Below are positions 6,914-14,793 of a stretch of 64,000 bases of DNA, one piece after another (the stretch's first letter is position 1; each line of letters opens with the position of its first letter). The position numbers were made by a program, and so were the translations under genes. The notes below the pieces were generated by a model. The model did no database searches and was not told where the DNA came from. It saw only the letters and a program-made list of their open reading frames with translations. Source of the DNA: Paenibacillus cellulositrophicus (GTDB taxonomy: Bacteria > Bacillota > Bacilli > Paenibacillales > Paenibacillaceae); the NCBI RefSeq assembly GCF_009363095.1, contig NZ_CP045296.1, positions 806,001 through 870,000 on the forward strand. Reading direction: 5' to 3'.

Positions 6914-9211
6914 ATGAGTTCCATTCACGATGATGAAATGATCGTCTTAAAAGACATGGAAGCCCTGTATCTGGGTAATCTCGGCACCGTCGAATTCGAC
7001 ATCAACCTGCCCAGGGAAGGAAAGTACGGATCGCAGATCTCCTGGCAGTCGGGAGATAGCCGTTTCATCAAGGATGACGGCAAGGTTGCCCGTCCAAAGT
7101 ACGGTCTCGGCACACGGACCGTTCCGCTGATTGCGACGTTCCGCTATGGAGAAAGCGTAAAGGAACAAGTGTATCACGTGACCATTTTGGAAGAAGAAAA
7201 TAACATCAAAGTTTCCCGGATTTATCCCATATCCCTGAGAGCTGAACTCGGTAAGAAGGTATATTTGCCTTCCGTCACGGTAGTTGAAACCGAGGAGCAT
7301 GAGGTCATAACCCATGCTGTGAATTGGGTAGGCGGGGAAGAACGCGTGTTTCAAGAAGCCGGACCTGCAGCCGCACGAGGCTTTCTCAAGGATACGGAAA
7401 TTCCGGTCACTGCGGAAATTTTGGTTCAAGCCAAAGTGGAGCAGGAAAAGATGGATCCGCTCCCGACTGTAAAAAGCTTTTCTCCAAGCGCAGTCCGGCT
7501 TGGCGGCGACACAGCCTTTCAGGCAGCCCAAAACCGAAGCCTGGCATTTCTGAAATCCGTCAATGACGATCAGATGCTGTATAATTTCCGGGCTGCTGCC
7601 GGATTGGATACGAAGGGTGCCCCGGAAATGCTCGGCTGGGATTCGCCGGATTGTTTGCTCAGAGGACATACGACAGGGCATTACCTGTCCGCCCTGGCAC
7701 TCTGCTACGCGGCAACAGGGGATGAAGACATCAAAGAAAAGGCGGACTATATGATCGCCTCGTTAGAGGAATGCCAGCGGGCTTTTTCCACAAAACCCGG
7801 TTATCATGAGGGATTCCTGAGCGGTTACTCCGAGGAGCAGTTTGACCGCTTGGAATCATTTACGAGATATCCGGAAATTTGGGCGCCTTATTATACGCTG
7901 CATAAAATCCTAGCGGGATTGCTTGACGTTCATCGTCATCTTGACAGCGGTACCGCACTCGGGATCGCCGATCGTCTCGGCGATTGGGTGTATCACCGAT
8001 TAGGCAGGCTGCCCAACCACGTGCTGAAAACGATGTGGAGCATGTACATCGCCGGCGAGTTCGGCGGCATGAACGATTCGCTTGCGGAGCTGTACCAATT
8101 GACGCGTAAACCAAGCCATCTGGCGGCGGCTAAATGGTTTGACAACGACCGGCTGTTCGTTCCGATGCAGGAGCGCATCGATGCGCTCGGCGGGCTTCAC
8201 GCCAATCAGCATATACCGCAGGTCATCGGTGCCCTGAACATTTTCCGGGCTACCGGCGAGAAAAAATATTATGAGATCGCCCATTTCTTTTGGCAGGCGG
8301 TGACGAACGCCCACATTTATTCGATCGGAGGAACGGGTGAAGGCGAAATGTTTCGGCAGGCGGGCAAGATCGGGGAATACCTCAGCGATAAAACCGCTGA
8401 AACCTGCGCCTCCTATAATATGTTAAAGCTGACAAAGGAATTGTTCGGTTATGAACCTGCGGCGAAATACATGGATTATTACGAACGGACGATGTTTAAT
8501 CATATCCTGGCTTCGGGCGACAGCAAACCAACGGGAGGAAGCACGTACTTCATGCCGCTAGAGCCAGGAGGCAGAAAGTCATTCGATTCGACAAGCAACA
8601 CCTGCTGCCATGGCACCGGCTTGGAAAATCATTTTAAGTATCCTGAAGCGATCTATTTTTACGATGAGCAGTCGCTGTTCGTCAATCTATTTGTGTCCTC
8701 CGCCTTGAATTGGGAGGAGAAGGGGATAACCATAGCACTTTCTGTGCAGGAACAAGAACCAGGGGAGGTTACACTGCGATTACAGGGTGAAGGAAGGTTT
8801 ACTTTGAAAATCCGCCGACCTTACTGGAGCCCGGAAGGCGGCATCATGGAGATCAACGGCCGCCAAGTCGATTACATGCCGGGGCCAGACGGTTATTGGT
8901 CCCTGGATCGGGAGTGGAAGGACGGCGATGTAATTCATTTGAGGCTTGACTGCAGGATTCGCCTGGAATCGGCTCCTGACCGGAAAGAATGCGTATCGCT
9001 TGCTTACGGGCCTTATATTTTGGCTGCGGTATCGGACTCTAAAGAGTACCTGCGGCTTCCGCTTCAGGAAGGAGATCTGGACGGTCAATTCGTTAAGGAA
9101 ACCGGACCGCAAGGGCTCCAATTCCGCTATATAAAGGACGACGTAACGTTTATTCCGCTGGCGGATGTCCAGAACGAGAGCTATCACGTTTACTTCTTGG
9201 CCGAAGGTTAA
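6914..9211 (+). CDS. GH127 beta-L-arabinofuranosidase (DUF1680) with N-terminal Ig-like region
   Basis: A 765-residue protein. Residues about 1-200 look like two bacterial Ig-like (atrophied Big) repeats. From about 210 the GH127 barrel runs through LLRGHTTGHYLSALA and MWSMYIAGEFGGMND. The zinc-cysteine active site is intact: Glu496 and Cys498 in AETCASYN, Cys564 and Cys565 in NTCCHGTGLENH. These correspond to Glu338, Cys340, Cys417 and Cys418 of Bifidobacterium HypBA1, which releases L-arabinose from arabinosylated hydroxyproline. There is no signal peptide, so it acts inside the cell. The start lies one base after the previous stop, so it belongs to the hydroxyproline operon. Other GH127 specificities are possible. 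Confidence 0.9.
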   Translation: MSSIHDDEMIVLKDMEALYLGNLGTVEFDINLPREGKYGSQISWQSGDSRFIKDDGKVARPKYGLGTRTVPLIATFRYGESVKEQVYHVTILEEENNIKVSRIYPISLRAELGKKVYLPSVTVVETEEHEVITHAVNWVGGEERVFQEAGPAAARGFLKDTEIPVTAEILVQAKVEQEKMDPLPTVKSFSPSAVRLGGDTAFQAAQNRSLAFLKSVNDDQMLYNFRAAAGLDTKGAPEMLGWDSPDCLLRGHTTGHYLSALALCYAATGDEDIKEKADYMIASLEECQRAFSTKPGYHEGFLSGYSEEQFDRLESFTRYPEIWAPYYTLHKILAGLLDVHRHLDSGTALGIADRLGDWVYHRLGRLPNHVLKTMWSMYIAGEFGGMNDSLAELYQLTRKPSHLAAAKWFDNDRLFVPMQERIDALGGLHANQHIPQVIGALNIFRATGEKKYYEIAHFFWQAVTNAHIYSIGGTGEGEMFRQAGKIGEYLSDKTAETCASYNMLKLTKELFGYEPAAKYMDYYERTMFNHILASGDSKPTGGSTYFMPLEPGGRKSFDSTSNTCCHGTGLENHFKYPEAIYFYDEQSLFVNLFVSSALNWEEKGITIALSVQEQEPGEVTLRLQGEGRFTLKIRRPYWSPEGGIMEINGRQVDYMPGPDGYWSLDREWKDGDVIHLRLDCRIRLESAPDRKECVSLAYGPYILAAVSDSKEYLRLPLQEGDLDGQFVKETGPQGLQFRYIKDDVTFIPLADVQNESYHVYFLAEG

Positions 9212-9290
9212 ACTATGGATCGGTGATGAAACAAAGTACGGCAAGTCACCATGGGAATTATAAATTGATTTATCGAATCAGATTAAAACC

Positions 9291-9330
9291 TTAACGCCGT
9301 CGGTAATATACCGGCGGCGTTAAATTTTCT
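9291..9330. terminator. Bidirectional terminator between GH127 and the MFS gene
   Basis: Arms of 15 bases (TTAACGCCGTCGGTA and TACCGGCGGCGTTAA, one G-T pair) with a three-base loop, followed by ATTTTCT. It lies between two convergent genes and can end both transcripts. Confidence 0.8.
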
Positions 9331-9333
9331 ATC

Positions 9334-10578
9334 CTATAGGTCGATGTCTGAATCTAAACGGCGAACCTGGCGGGAGGATAGCGTCCACGTCGCCCCTAGT
9401 AGCAGCAGAATACCACTTGCGACGAAGATGAACCCAATCCAGGTCCCATGTTCTGAACCGATGATCCAGGTAAGCCAAGGGGACAGCTTCGTCCCAGGGA
9501 GGAGCCTTTCGAGCCATTGATCGGCCAGCGGCCCCGTAATAAGGAAGGACATGGGCGCCGTGACGGCACATAACTGGCCGTATGCGGCAAATACTCGTCC
9601 TTGAAGGGTAAGGGGCGTTTTGCGCTGCAAAATGGAGTAAAACAAAGCCCCTGTCATCGCGAGTGGAAGCATAAGCAGAAATACGGCGGCTCCCAGCATG
9701 ATGAGATGAGTGCTCGTTCCGAGCAGAACAAACATCAAAGAGGTGAGGATTGAGCCGGCGAAGATGAACCTGATTTTATACCGGAAATGTCCCCACCATA
9801 CTGCAGCAGCCGCACCTGCCAATGCACCGGCATTCATTGCTCCCAACAGCAGGGTCAAGGCGTCGCTGCTCCCTGAGCGCTGCAGGAAAAAAGGGATAGC
9901 CAGCTCAAGCGGCCCGTTGAGAATAAAATTCCACCATCCAAAATAAAGAAGCAGATAGAGCAGCGGTTTGTTTTTCCACAAAAATCGGAAACCTTGAATG
10001 GCATCGTTCCATATGCGAATCTTCTCCAGCGGTCTTTCTTTGTGCTTTATTTCAGGCAGCGGGAGAAAAGCGACCACGCCGGTTCCTACCAGGAAGGTGA
10101 GCAGATCCGCCGCCAAGATGATGCTAATTCCATACGGTTCGTAGAGTAAACCAGTCAACGAAGGGGCGATCACCCCTGCAAGCGGAAAGAGCAGCTCTTT
10201 CATGGCATTCATGCGATCCAGTTCTTCATCCCTCACCATAAGCGGGATCATGACGGAGGTTGCCGTGCTCTGCAGCGCCACAAACAATCCCTGCACGGCA
10301 GCAATGCCATAGATCGGCCACAGCGTGGAATGGATGTTCATGAGGCAGATCACGAGCAGCAGCGTACAGACCGCCTGGCCTGTATCTCCGGCAATAATGG
10401 CCGTTTTGCGCTTCCAACGGTCAGCGGCGATGCCGATCCAGCCGCCCAAGAACAAGAGGGGAAGCTCATTGAAAAGTGCCAGCAGCAGCAAGGGAGTCGA
10501 CTGACCCGTTTCATGGAATAATTTTAGCCCGATCGCAATGGAGGTCATGCTGCTTCCCAACATGGAAAAACCCTGCAA
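9334..10578 (-). CDS. MFS efflux transporter, MefA/macrolide-efflux-like, with disturbed 5' end
   Basis: A 414-residue multi-helix MFS protein; GGWIGIAADRWKRKTAI is the A-like loop between helices 2 and 3. It resembles the MefA/transmembrane-secretion-effector branch (drug efflux). The frame can only be extended to TTG 10578, which has no ribosome site. A strong site (AAAAGGAG) with ATG sits at 10618, but that frame stops after four codons. Removing one C from the CCC at 10610-10612 would join it to the main frame and give a natural start MIPSKALPYVFFGLQGF. I therefore suspect a one-base frameshift, real or a sequencing error. A structured leader with an internal terminator precedes the gene. 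Confidence 0.75.
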   Translation of the reverse strand: MQGFSMLGSSMTSIAIGLKLFHETGQSTPLLLLALFNELPLLFLGGWIGIAADRWKRKTAIIAGDTGQAVCTLLLVICLMNIHSTLWPIYGIAAVQGLFVALQSTATSVMIPLMVRDEELDRMNAMKELLFPLAGVIAPSLTGLLYEPYGISIILAADLLTFLVGTGVVAFLPLPEIKHKERPLEKIRIWNDAIQGFRFLWKNKPLLYLLLYFGWWNFILNGPLELAIPFFLQRSGSSDALTLLLGAMNAGALAGAAAAVWWGHFRYKIRFIFAGSILTSLMFVLLGTSTHLIMLGAAVFLLMLPLAMTGALFYSILQRKTPLTLQGRVFAAYGQLCAVTAPMSFLITGPLADQWLERLLPGTKLSPWLTWIIGSEHGTWIGFIFVASGILLLLGATWTLSSRQVRRLDSDIDL

Positions 10579-10641
10579 ACCGAAAAAAACGTAAGGTAGA
10601 GCTTTAGAAGGGTATCATGGCTATTCTCCTTTTACGGCAGC

Positions 10642-10679
10642 AAAAAAGCTCCCATGGAACTACAGATCCACGGAAGCTT
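10642..10679 (-). terminator. Intrinsic terminator inside the MFS leader
   Basis: On the minus strand the arms AAGCTTCCGTGGA and TTCCATGGGAGCTT (with mismatches) are followed by six T. It lies about 25 bases before the ribosome site of the MFS gene and some 240 bases after the predicted promoter. This is where an attenuator would sit, not the end of an upstream gene. Confidence 0.65.
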
Positions 10680-10842
10680 GTATCTTCGGTACTGAGGAGC
10701 GCTAAGGGGCGGCTGCCTTCGACCAAAGTGCTGCTTGTTGTGCTGATGTTCTGAAGTGGGAGGCAGGAGAAAGGCGCAGCGAATCAAAGCTCTGCTGATT
10801 GATAGAACGTCAAAGATGGCGATTTCCTGCTCTCGTATGCGA

Positions 10843-10878
10843 TTACGCTTGCACTTCAGAACGACCAGTGAGGAGCAT
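10843..10878 (-). CDS. Putative leader peptide (11 residues)
   Basis: Reads MLLTGRSEVQA followed by TAA. A purine-rich AAAAAGGGG lies twelve bases and AGGA a few bases upstream of the ATG. The left arm of the main leader inverted repeat is inside codons 6-9, so a ribosome on this ORF would block that stem. No known family; supported by position only. Confidence 0.35.
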   Translation of the reverse strand: MLLTGRSEVQA

Positions 10879-10922
10879 ATCCTGTCGATTCCCCTTTTTC
10901 TTTACCGATTGTAAGTGTACAT

Positions 10923-10951
10923 ATTCTATCACGCCGAATTTCTGTAGACAA
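10923..10951 (-). promoter_or_regulatory. Sigma-A promoter of the MFS leader
   Basis: On the minus strand, -35 TTGTCT (10951-10946) and -10 TAGAAT (10928-10923) are separated by exactly 17 bases. Transcription would start near 10915. Confidence 0.6.
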
Positions 10952-11010
10952 TATGACTTATGTGTTGATTAAAATAAAATTTCATTTGAACTCGAGGGTA
11001 TCCGTTTGCC

Positions 11011-11886
11011 TCATTCATTGCCCGTCCGAAGAACTTTAATGACCGCAGCAAGCTCTTCGTTTTCGTATCCGGCTTGTATCGCCTTTTCGTATAATCCCTT
11101 GGCGAAATTGGGGAAATCCGGATTGATCCTTGCTTCGCGCGCCTGCTTTGCCCATAACTCTGCCGTTGACATGCAGGTTTTGACCGAGCTTTGAGGCTGA
11201 TCATAAGTCTCCGACTGAATCACTTCTCCTTCATGCTTGATCATTTGCCCGAAAACAGGGGAGATGTCGGCTATCATAGAACCGAACGTATCGACCCGGT
11301 GGCCTTCGGATTCAAGAATGCGCGCGCCGTGAAAGAAGCCGAACATCGAGCCGAACATCGTGGAAAGGGCCGCCAAATCCCATGCAGAGGCGGATCCAAC
11401 CGATTCGCCCAGATATATCAGGTTTCCGGCTAATACTCTCAGAACTGGCTCACTTCGCTGGTATGCGCTTTCCGAACCTGACAGGAATATAGGTGTATCA
11501 GGCATTCCTATCTGAGGAGGTGTTGCCATAATGGCACCATCCAGATAATCGGCACCCTGCTCTTGTGTCCACGCCTCGCTGTTCCTTGCGTCTTGGGGAG
11601 TCCCCGTGCTGAGTTCCACCAATAATTTACCGTCCATTCTAGCGGCGACTTCCTCTGATCCCAAAATGCTCCGCGATATCTCATAGGTTGCCACGCATAC
11701 GATAATGATTGGGCTGGCATTCACAGCAAGTGCGGCATCGGGTTCAAAAACCGCTCCTTCCTGAACGAGAGCCTCTGCCTTCTCGCTTGTCCGGTTCCAG
11801 ACCGTCACCTTCTTGCCGCTGCGCAGCAAGGTCCGGGCTAACGCTGAACCCATAGGACCCGCCCCAATAACCGTTATATCACTCAT
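11011..11886 (-). CDS. NAD(P)-dependent oxidoreductase, imine reductase-like
   Basis: A 291-residue protein with the N-terminal Rossmann motif VIGAGPMGSALARTLL and NADP-type NRT following the second strand (VTVWNRTSEKA). The all-helical C-terminal domain (ALSTMFGSMFGFFHGARIL) is that of imine reductases and beta-hydroxyacid dehydrogenases, which reduce C=N or C=O with NADPH. The physiological substrate is unknown. The start at 11886 has GGGGAGGA upstream; the open frame extends 38 codons further without a ribosome site. It is divergent from the LysR gene and shares a 150-base promoter region with a palindrome, so LysR control is likely. Confidence 0.82.
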   Translation of the reverse strand: MSDITVIGAGPMGSALARTLLRSGKKVTVWNRTSEKAEALVQEGAVFEPDAALAVNASPIIIVCVATYEISRSILGSEEVAARMDGKLLVELSTGTPQDARNSEAWTQEQGADYLDGAIMATPPQIGMPDTPIFLSGSESAYQRSEPVLRVLAGNLIYLGESVGSASAWDLAALSTMFGSMFGFFHGARILESEGHRVDTFGSMIADISPVFGQMIKHEGEVIQSETYDQPQSSVKTCMSTAELWAKQAREARINPDFPNFAKGLYEKAIQAGYENEELAAVIKVLRTGNE

Positions 11887-11981
11887 GTTTGTTGATTCCT
11901 CCCCGTGTATTCTGCCGTAGTTTCGTGTGTAGTAACGTCCCTCGGCTCTTTCATTGTAAGGCAGGATCGATTTGGCGTATA

Positions 11982-11996
11982 ATGATTGAAAATCAT
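11982..11996. promoter_or_regulatory. LysR-type operator in the divergent promoter
   Basis: ATGATT GAA AATCAT is a perfect dyad matching the T-N11-A form of LysR boxes. It lies 45 bases before the LysR gene and about 95 before the imine reductase-like gene. Confidence 0.5.
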
Positions 11997-12040
11997 GCAA
12001 GCATCATTATTATTGATACCGAAATGAGGGTTGGTCGTAC

Positions 12041-12898
12041 ATGGAGCTATCGGATCTGAAGGTGTTTCTGGCCATCGCAGAAGAACGGAACATTTCCCGG
12101 GCTGCCGAACGATTGGGCTACGTACAATCGAATGTGACGGCAAGGATTCGCAAGTTGGAAGAAGAGCTAGGTCTCCCCTTATTTTACAGACATCCTAAAG
12201 GTGTATCGTTGACCGATAAAGGAGTGACCTTCAGTGAATACGCGAAGAACATTCTGAATTTGTCGGAAGAAGCGGTGCAAGTCGTTAAAGAAACGGAATT
12301 TCCTAGCGGACCGCTTGCGATCGGTGTGGTTGACAGTGTAACTTGTCTGGATTTCATGGATACCTTGGCTGAATTTCAACGTCGGTATCCCGATGTTTCG
12401 CTGTCCATTTGGTCCGGGACGTCATCGGATCTTCTGACTAAAGTGCTGGACCATCAATTGGATGGAGCGTTCGTGATCGGCGAATTTGACTCTCCGCACC
12501 TGGTATCTGAACATATCCAGCGCGAAGAGTTAACTTTGGTAACCTCGTCACATATGCGCGGGTTCCCGGATTTGTCACTGACGAGATGGGCCGTGTCGCC
12601 GGCAGGCTGTCCATTCAGGCGGGCATTGGAGGCCTGGCTGCGAAGCGAGGGAGTTTCTTTCGATAACATCATCGAATTCAGCTCGCTGGAGACGCTGATC
12701 GGATGCGTACGCTCCGGACTTGCTGCCACGCTGCTGCCGGCTTCCGTCTTAGCAGGGGACTATTCAGCATTCGGTTCATTCCCGATTCCGGAACAGTACA
12801 GGTATACGCAGACCTGCCTTATCCGCCGCAAAGATCGTTATTCCAGCAAAGCGTTCGTTGCATTCTCCAAATTAATAGTTGATTCCATGGCTGTGTAA
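12041..12898 (+). CDS. LysR family transcriptional regulator
   Basis: A 285-residue regulator. The winged helix-turn-helix occupies residues 1-60 (LKVFLAIAEERNISRAAERL, then SNVTARIRKLEEELG). A periplasmic-binding-type effector domain follows from about residue 90. Divergent orientation and the 11982 palindrome suggest it controls itself and the adjacent imine reductase-like gene. The start ATG 12041 is the only good N-terminus for the HTH, although its ribosome site is weak. The effector is not known. Confidence 0.88.
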   Translation: MELSDLKVFLAIAEERNISRAAERLGYVQSNVTARIRKLEEELGLPLFYRHPKGVSLTDKGVTFSEYAKNILNLSEEAVQVVKETEFPSGPLAIGVVDSVTCLDFMDTLAEFQRRYPDVSLSIWSGTSSDLLTKVLDHQLDGAFVIGEFDSPHLVSEHIQREELTLVTSSHMRGFPDLSLTRWAVSPAGCPFRRALEAWLRSEGVSFDNIIEFSSLETLIGCVRSGLAATLLPASVLAGDYSAFGSFPIPEQYRYTQTCLIRRKDRYSSKAFVAFSKLIVDSMAV

Positions 12899-12949
12899 TG
12901 ATGGAGTGGAAAAAATCAGACAGCGTCTTTATAGGAGGTACACACGAAG

Positions 12950-12974
12950 AGCCGCCAATCAGGCGGCTTTTTTG
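12950..12974 (+). terminator. Terminator after the LysR gene
   Basis: AGCCGCC, five-base loop AATCA, GGCGGCT, followed by a T run. It lies between two convergent genes. Confidence 0.85.
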
Positions 12975-13000
12975 CTGCTTGTATGCGTGTCTGGTTTGCA

Positions 13001-13555
13001 TCAGGAAACCGTCGGCAGATGCTGTTCCAGCAGCATCACCAATTGCTTAACCATCTCTTCTGGCGGATACGGCATCGAATTTACGATCCACCATTCCACC
13101 AGACCCGTGATTGCAGCTGCCACGAATTGTACCGTGATCTCCCAATTCGCTCCATGCGGAAGGCCATAAGTTTGAACCTGCTCCTCGACACCCCTAGTGA
13201 TGAAAGCCATCATTTGGCCTCTGAACGCGTGGGTTCCTTTTCTTGTCAACAACGTTTCGTAGATGTGCGCATGCCGTTCCAAATATTCAAACGTTTCAAG
13301 CAGCGGGCCATCGGACGCAAACAAGGTTGTGTCTTTTCCAGGCATACAGGTCTCGTACAATTGCTTCAAGTAGCTGTCGATACACTGATCCAGCAAGTCG
13401 TATTTGTCGGCATAGTGCAAATAAATGGTCCCCCGGTTCACATTGGCCCGATCTGCAATTTCGTTGATCGTAATATGCTCGATTTTTTTCTCCTCCAATA
13501 ATTCGACGAAGGCTTTGAGTATCGCTTCCCGAGTTTTTGCAATCCGTCTATCCAT
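13001..13555 (-). CDS. TetR/AcrR family transcriptional regulator
   Basis: A 184-residue protein with a TetR HTH in residues 1-50 (ITINEIADRANVNRGTIYLHY) and a divergent ligand domain. The start at 13555 has AAAGGAG nearby; seven further in-frame codons upstream lack one. It is divergent from a ketopantoate reductase-like gene. Two similar palindromes, one next to each gene start, are likely operators, so it probably represses itself and its neighbour. Ligand unknown. Confidence 0.87.
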   Translation of the reverse strand: MDRRIAKTREAILKAFVELLEEKKIEHITINEIADRANVNRGTIYLHYADKYDLLDQCIDSYLKQLYETCMPGKDTTLFASDGPLLETFEYLERHAHIYETLLTRKGTHAFRGQMMAFITRGVEEQVQTYGLPHGANWEITVQFVAAAITGLVEWWIVNSMPYPPEEMVKQLVMLLEQHLPTVS

Positions 13556-13587
13556 CGTTTCTCCTTTTTTGAACACTCGATAGGTGT

Positions 13588-13605
13588 TTGTTGATTTATC
13601 GACAA
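13588..13605. promoter_or_regulatory. TetR operator, proximal copy
   Basis: TTGTTGATTTATCGACAA, an imperfect palindrome about 33 bases upstream of the TetR start. Its reverse complement closely matches the copy at 13668. Confidence 0.55.
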
Positions 13606-13658
13606 AAGCAAGAACATTACCGATTGATGCAGCTTTATCGCCTTGATATGCTAAGTCT

Positions 13659-13685
13659 AATCAACATTTGTTGATAAATCAATAT
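13659..13685. promoter_or_regulatory. TetR operator, distal copy
   Basis: ATCAACA TT TGTTGAT (13659-13674) is a perfect dyad, and TTGTTGATAAATCAATAT (13668-13685) overlaps it. Both share the half-site TTGTTGAT with the proximal copy. They lie 31-57 bases before the ketopantoate reductase-like start. Confidence 0.55.
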
Positions 13686-13715
13686 TTGTTAAAATCGTGG
13701 AGCGGAGGAGTATTT

Positions 13716-14654
13716 ATGAACATATTGGTTTACGGGGCAGGCGTCTTAGGCAGCTACTTGGCGCACGTACTGGTGCGCGGAGGCCATGATGTGACTGTAT
13801 TGGCCAGAGGCAAGCGGGCGGAGGAACTGGAGCAGAGCGGCCTCGTCATCCGCCACTATTTTCAGCGCAAAACGACGTTCGATCGGATCCGGGTTATTCG
13901 TAAATTGGACGCTGAGGAAGGCTTCGATCTCATCTTTGTCGTCATGACCTATCCGGATTTTCCATCCGTGCTGCCTATACTGGCTGCGAATCAGAGCCGT
14001 CATATCGTTCTGGTAGGAAATAATGCGGAATCCAGCAAGATGCAGCATGAATTACAGCAAATGAGCCGGACCGATAAACAGGTCGCCTTTGGTTTTCAAA
14101 TTAGCGCAGGCCGGAGGGAAAACGGACGCATCGTCTGCATCCGCGCAGGCGGACAAATGGTACTGGGCGGGATTGACGGGTCGGTTTCTTTTCGGCCATT
14201 GCTGGAAAAAGCATTCGAAAGCACCAAATACAAGTTGGTGTTTCACGAGGATATGGACGCTTGGCTAAAGAGCCACATCGTTCCCATTTTGGCGATGAAT
14301 GCGGCCTTGTTTGCCAAAGGCGGAAGGCTGCAAGAAATAGCCAAGGATAAAGAAATACGTACGCAAATCATTGCGGCGATCGATGAAGGATTCGGTGTGC
14401 TTGAAGCCTTGGGATATACGATTACGCCTGCCAGTCAAGCAGCATTTTTCCGCAACCATAAACGGACGGCCAGCCTGGCGCTGAAAATTTACCACAGCGT
14501 GCCGGTAGCCCGATTGGTGGACGGATCTTTCGAGGAAATCGCCGCCTTTTTCGAAGCGTTCGGCGATTGGAAGCGTAATGCGGGTATACCTACTCCCCGG
14601 TTGGACGATCTCGAAAAACAGTTTTTTAGCAGTAATAAAGCCGAGAGCCGCTAG
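13716..14654 (+). CDS. Ketopantoate reductase family protein (ApbA/PanE-like)
   Basis: A 312-residue NADPH-dependent reductase with the N-terminal motif NILVYGAGVLGSYLA and a helical C-terminal domain containing KSHIVPILAMNAAL, as in 2-dehydropantoate 2-reductases. It is divergent from and probably controlled by the TetR gene, which is unusual for pantothenate biosynthesis. A detoxifying or side-chain reductase role is therefore as likely as coenzyme A synthesis. The ATG at 13716 has GGAGGAG upstream; the frame opens earlier, inside the operator. Confidence 0.82.
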   Translation: MNILVYGAGVLGSYLAHVLVRGGHDVTVLARGKRAEELEQSGLVIRHYFQRKTTFDRIRVIRKLDAEEGFDLIFVVMTYPDFPSVLPILAANQSRHIVLVGNNAESSKMQHELQQMSRTDKQVAFGFQISAGRRENGRIVCIRAGGQMVLGGIDGSVSFRPLLEKAFESTKYKLVFHEDMDAWLKSHIVPILAMNAALFAKGGRLQEIAKDKEIRTQIIAAIDEGFGVLEALGYTITPASQAAFFRNHKRTASLALKIYHSVPVARLVDGSFEEIAAFFEAFGDWKRNAGIPTPRLDDLEKQFFSSNKAESR

Positions 14655-14793
14655 GTAGCGAGTCTGTTAACCAACATCCGAAGCCCCAGCAATTGGCCGA
14701 ACGGGAGAATGAGCAATTGGTGAGAAACGTGCTCCTACGATCACTGATATAATGCATTTAAATACAACGCTTTTATAGGAGGTTGTTATTGAT

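Larger units (their letters stand above)
10619..10915 (-). promoter_or_regulatory. Long 5' leader of the MFS gene, probable transcription attenuator
   Basis: About 300 bases separate a good promoter from the MFS ribosome site. Reading the minus strand, the leader holds an 11-codon ORF, an 11-bp perfect inverted repeat (GTTCTGAAGTG within that ORF, CACTTCAGAAC about 100 bases later) with a further GCAGGA/TCCTGC pairing inside it, and the intrinsic terminator at 10642-10679. A structure that overlaps a short ORF and is followed by a terminator is the usual design of antibiotic-inducible, ribosome-mediated attenuation ahead of resistance genes. I saw no T-box or known riboswitch motif. The mechanism is an inference. 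Confidence 0.5.

Noticed and set aside
10619..10915. T-box or metabolite riboswitch in the MFS leader
   Set aside because: No T-box AGGGTGGNACCGCG motif and no riboswitch core that I recognise; the small ORF plus stem plus terminator fits attenuation better.
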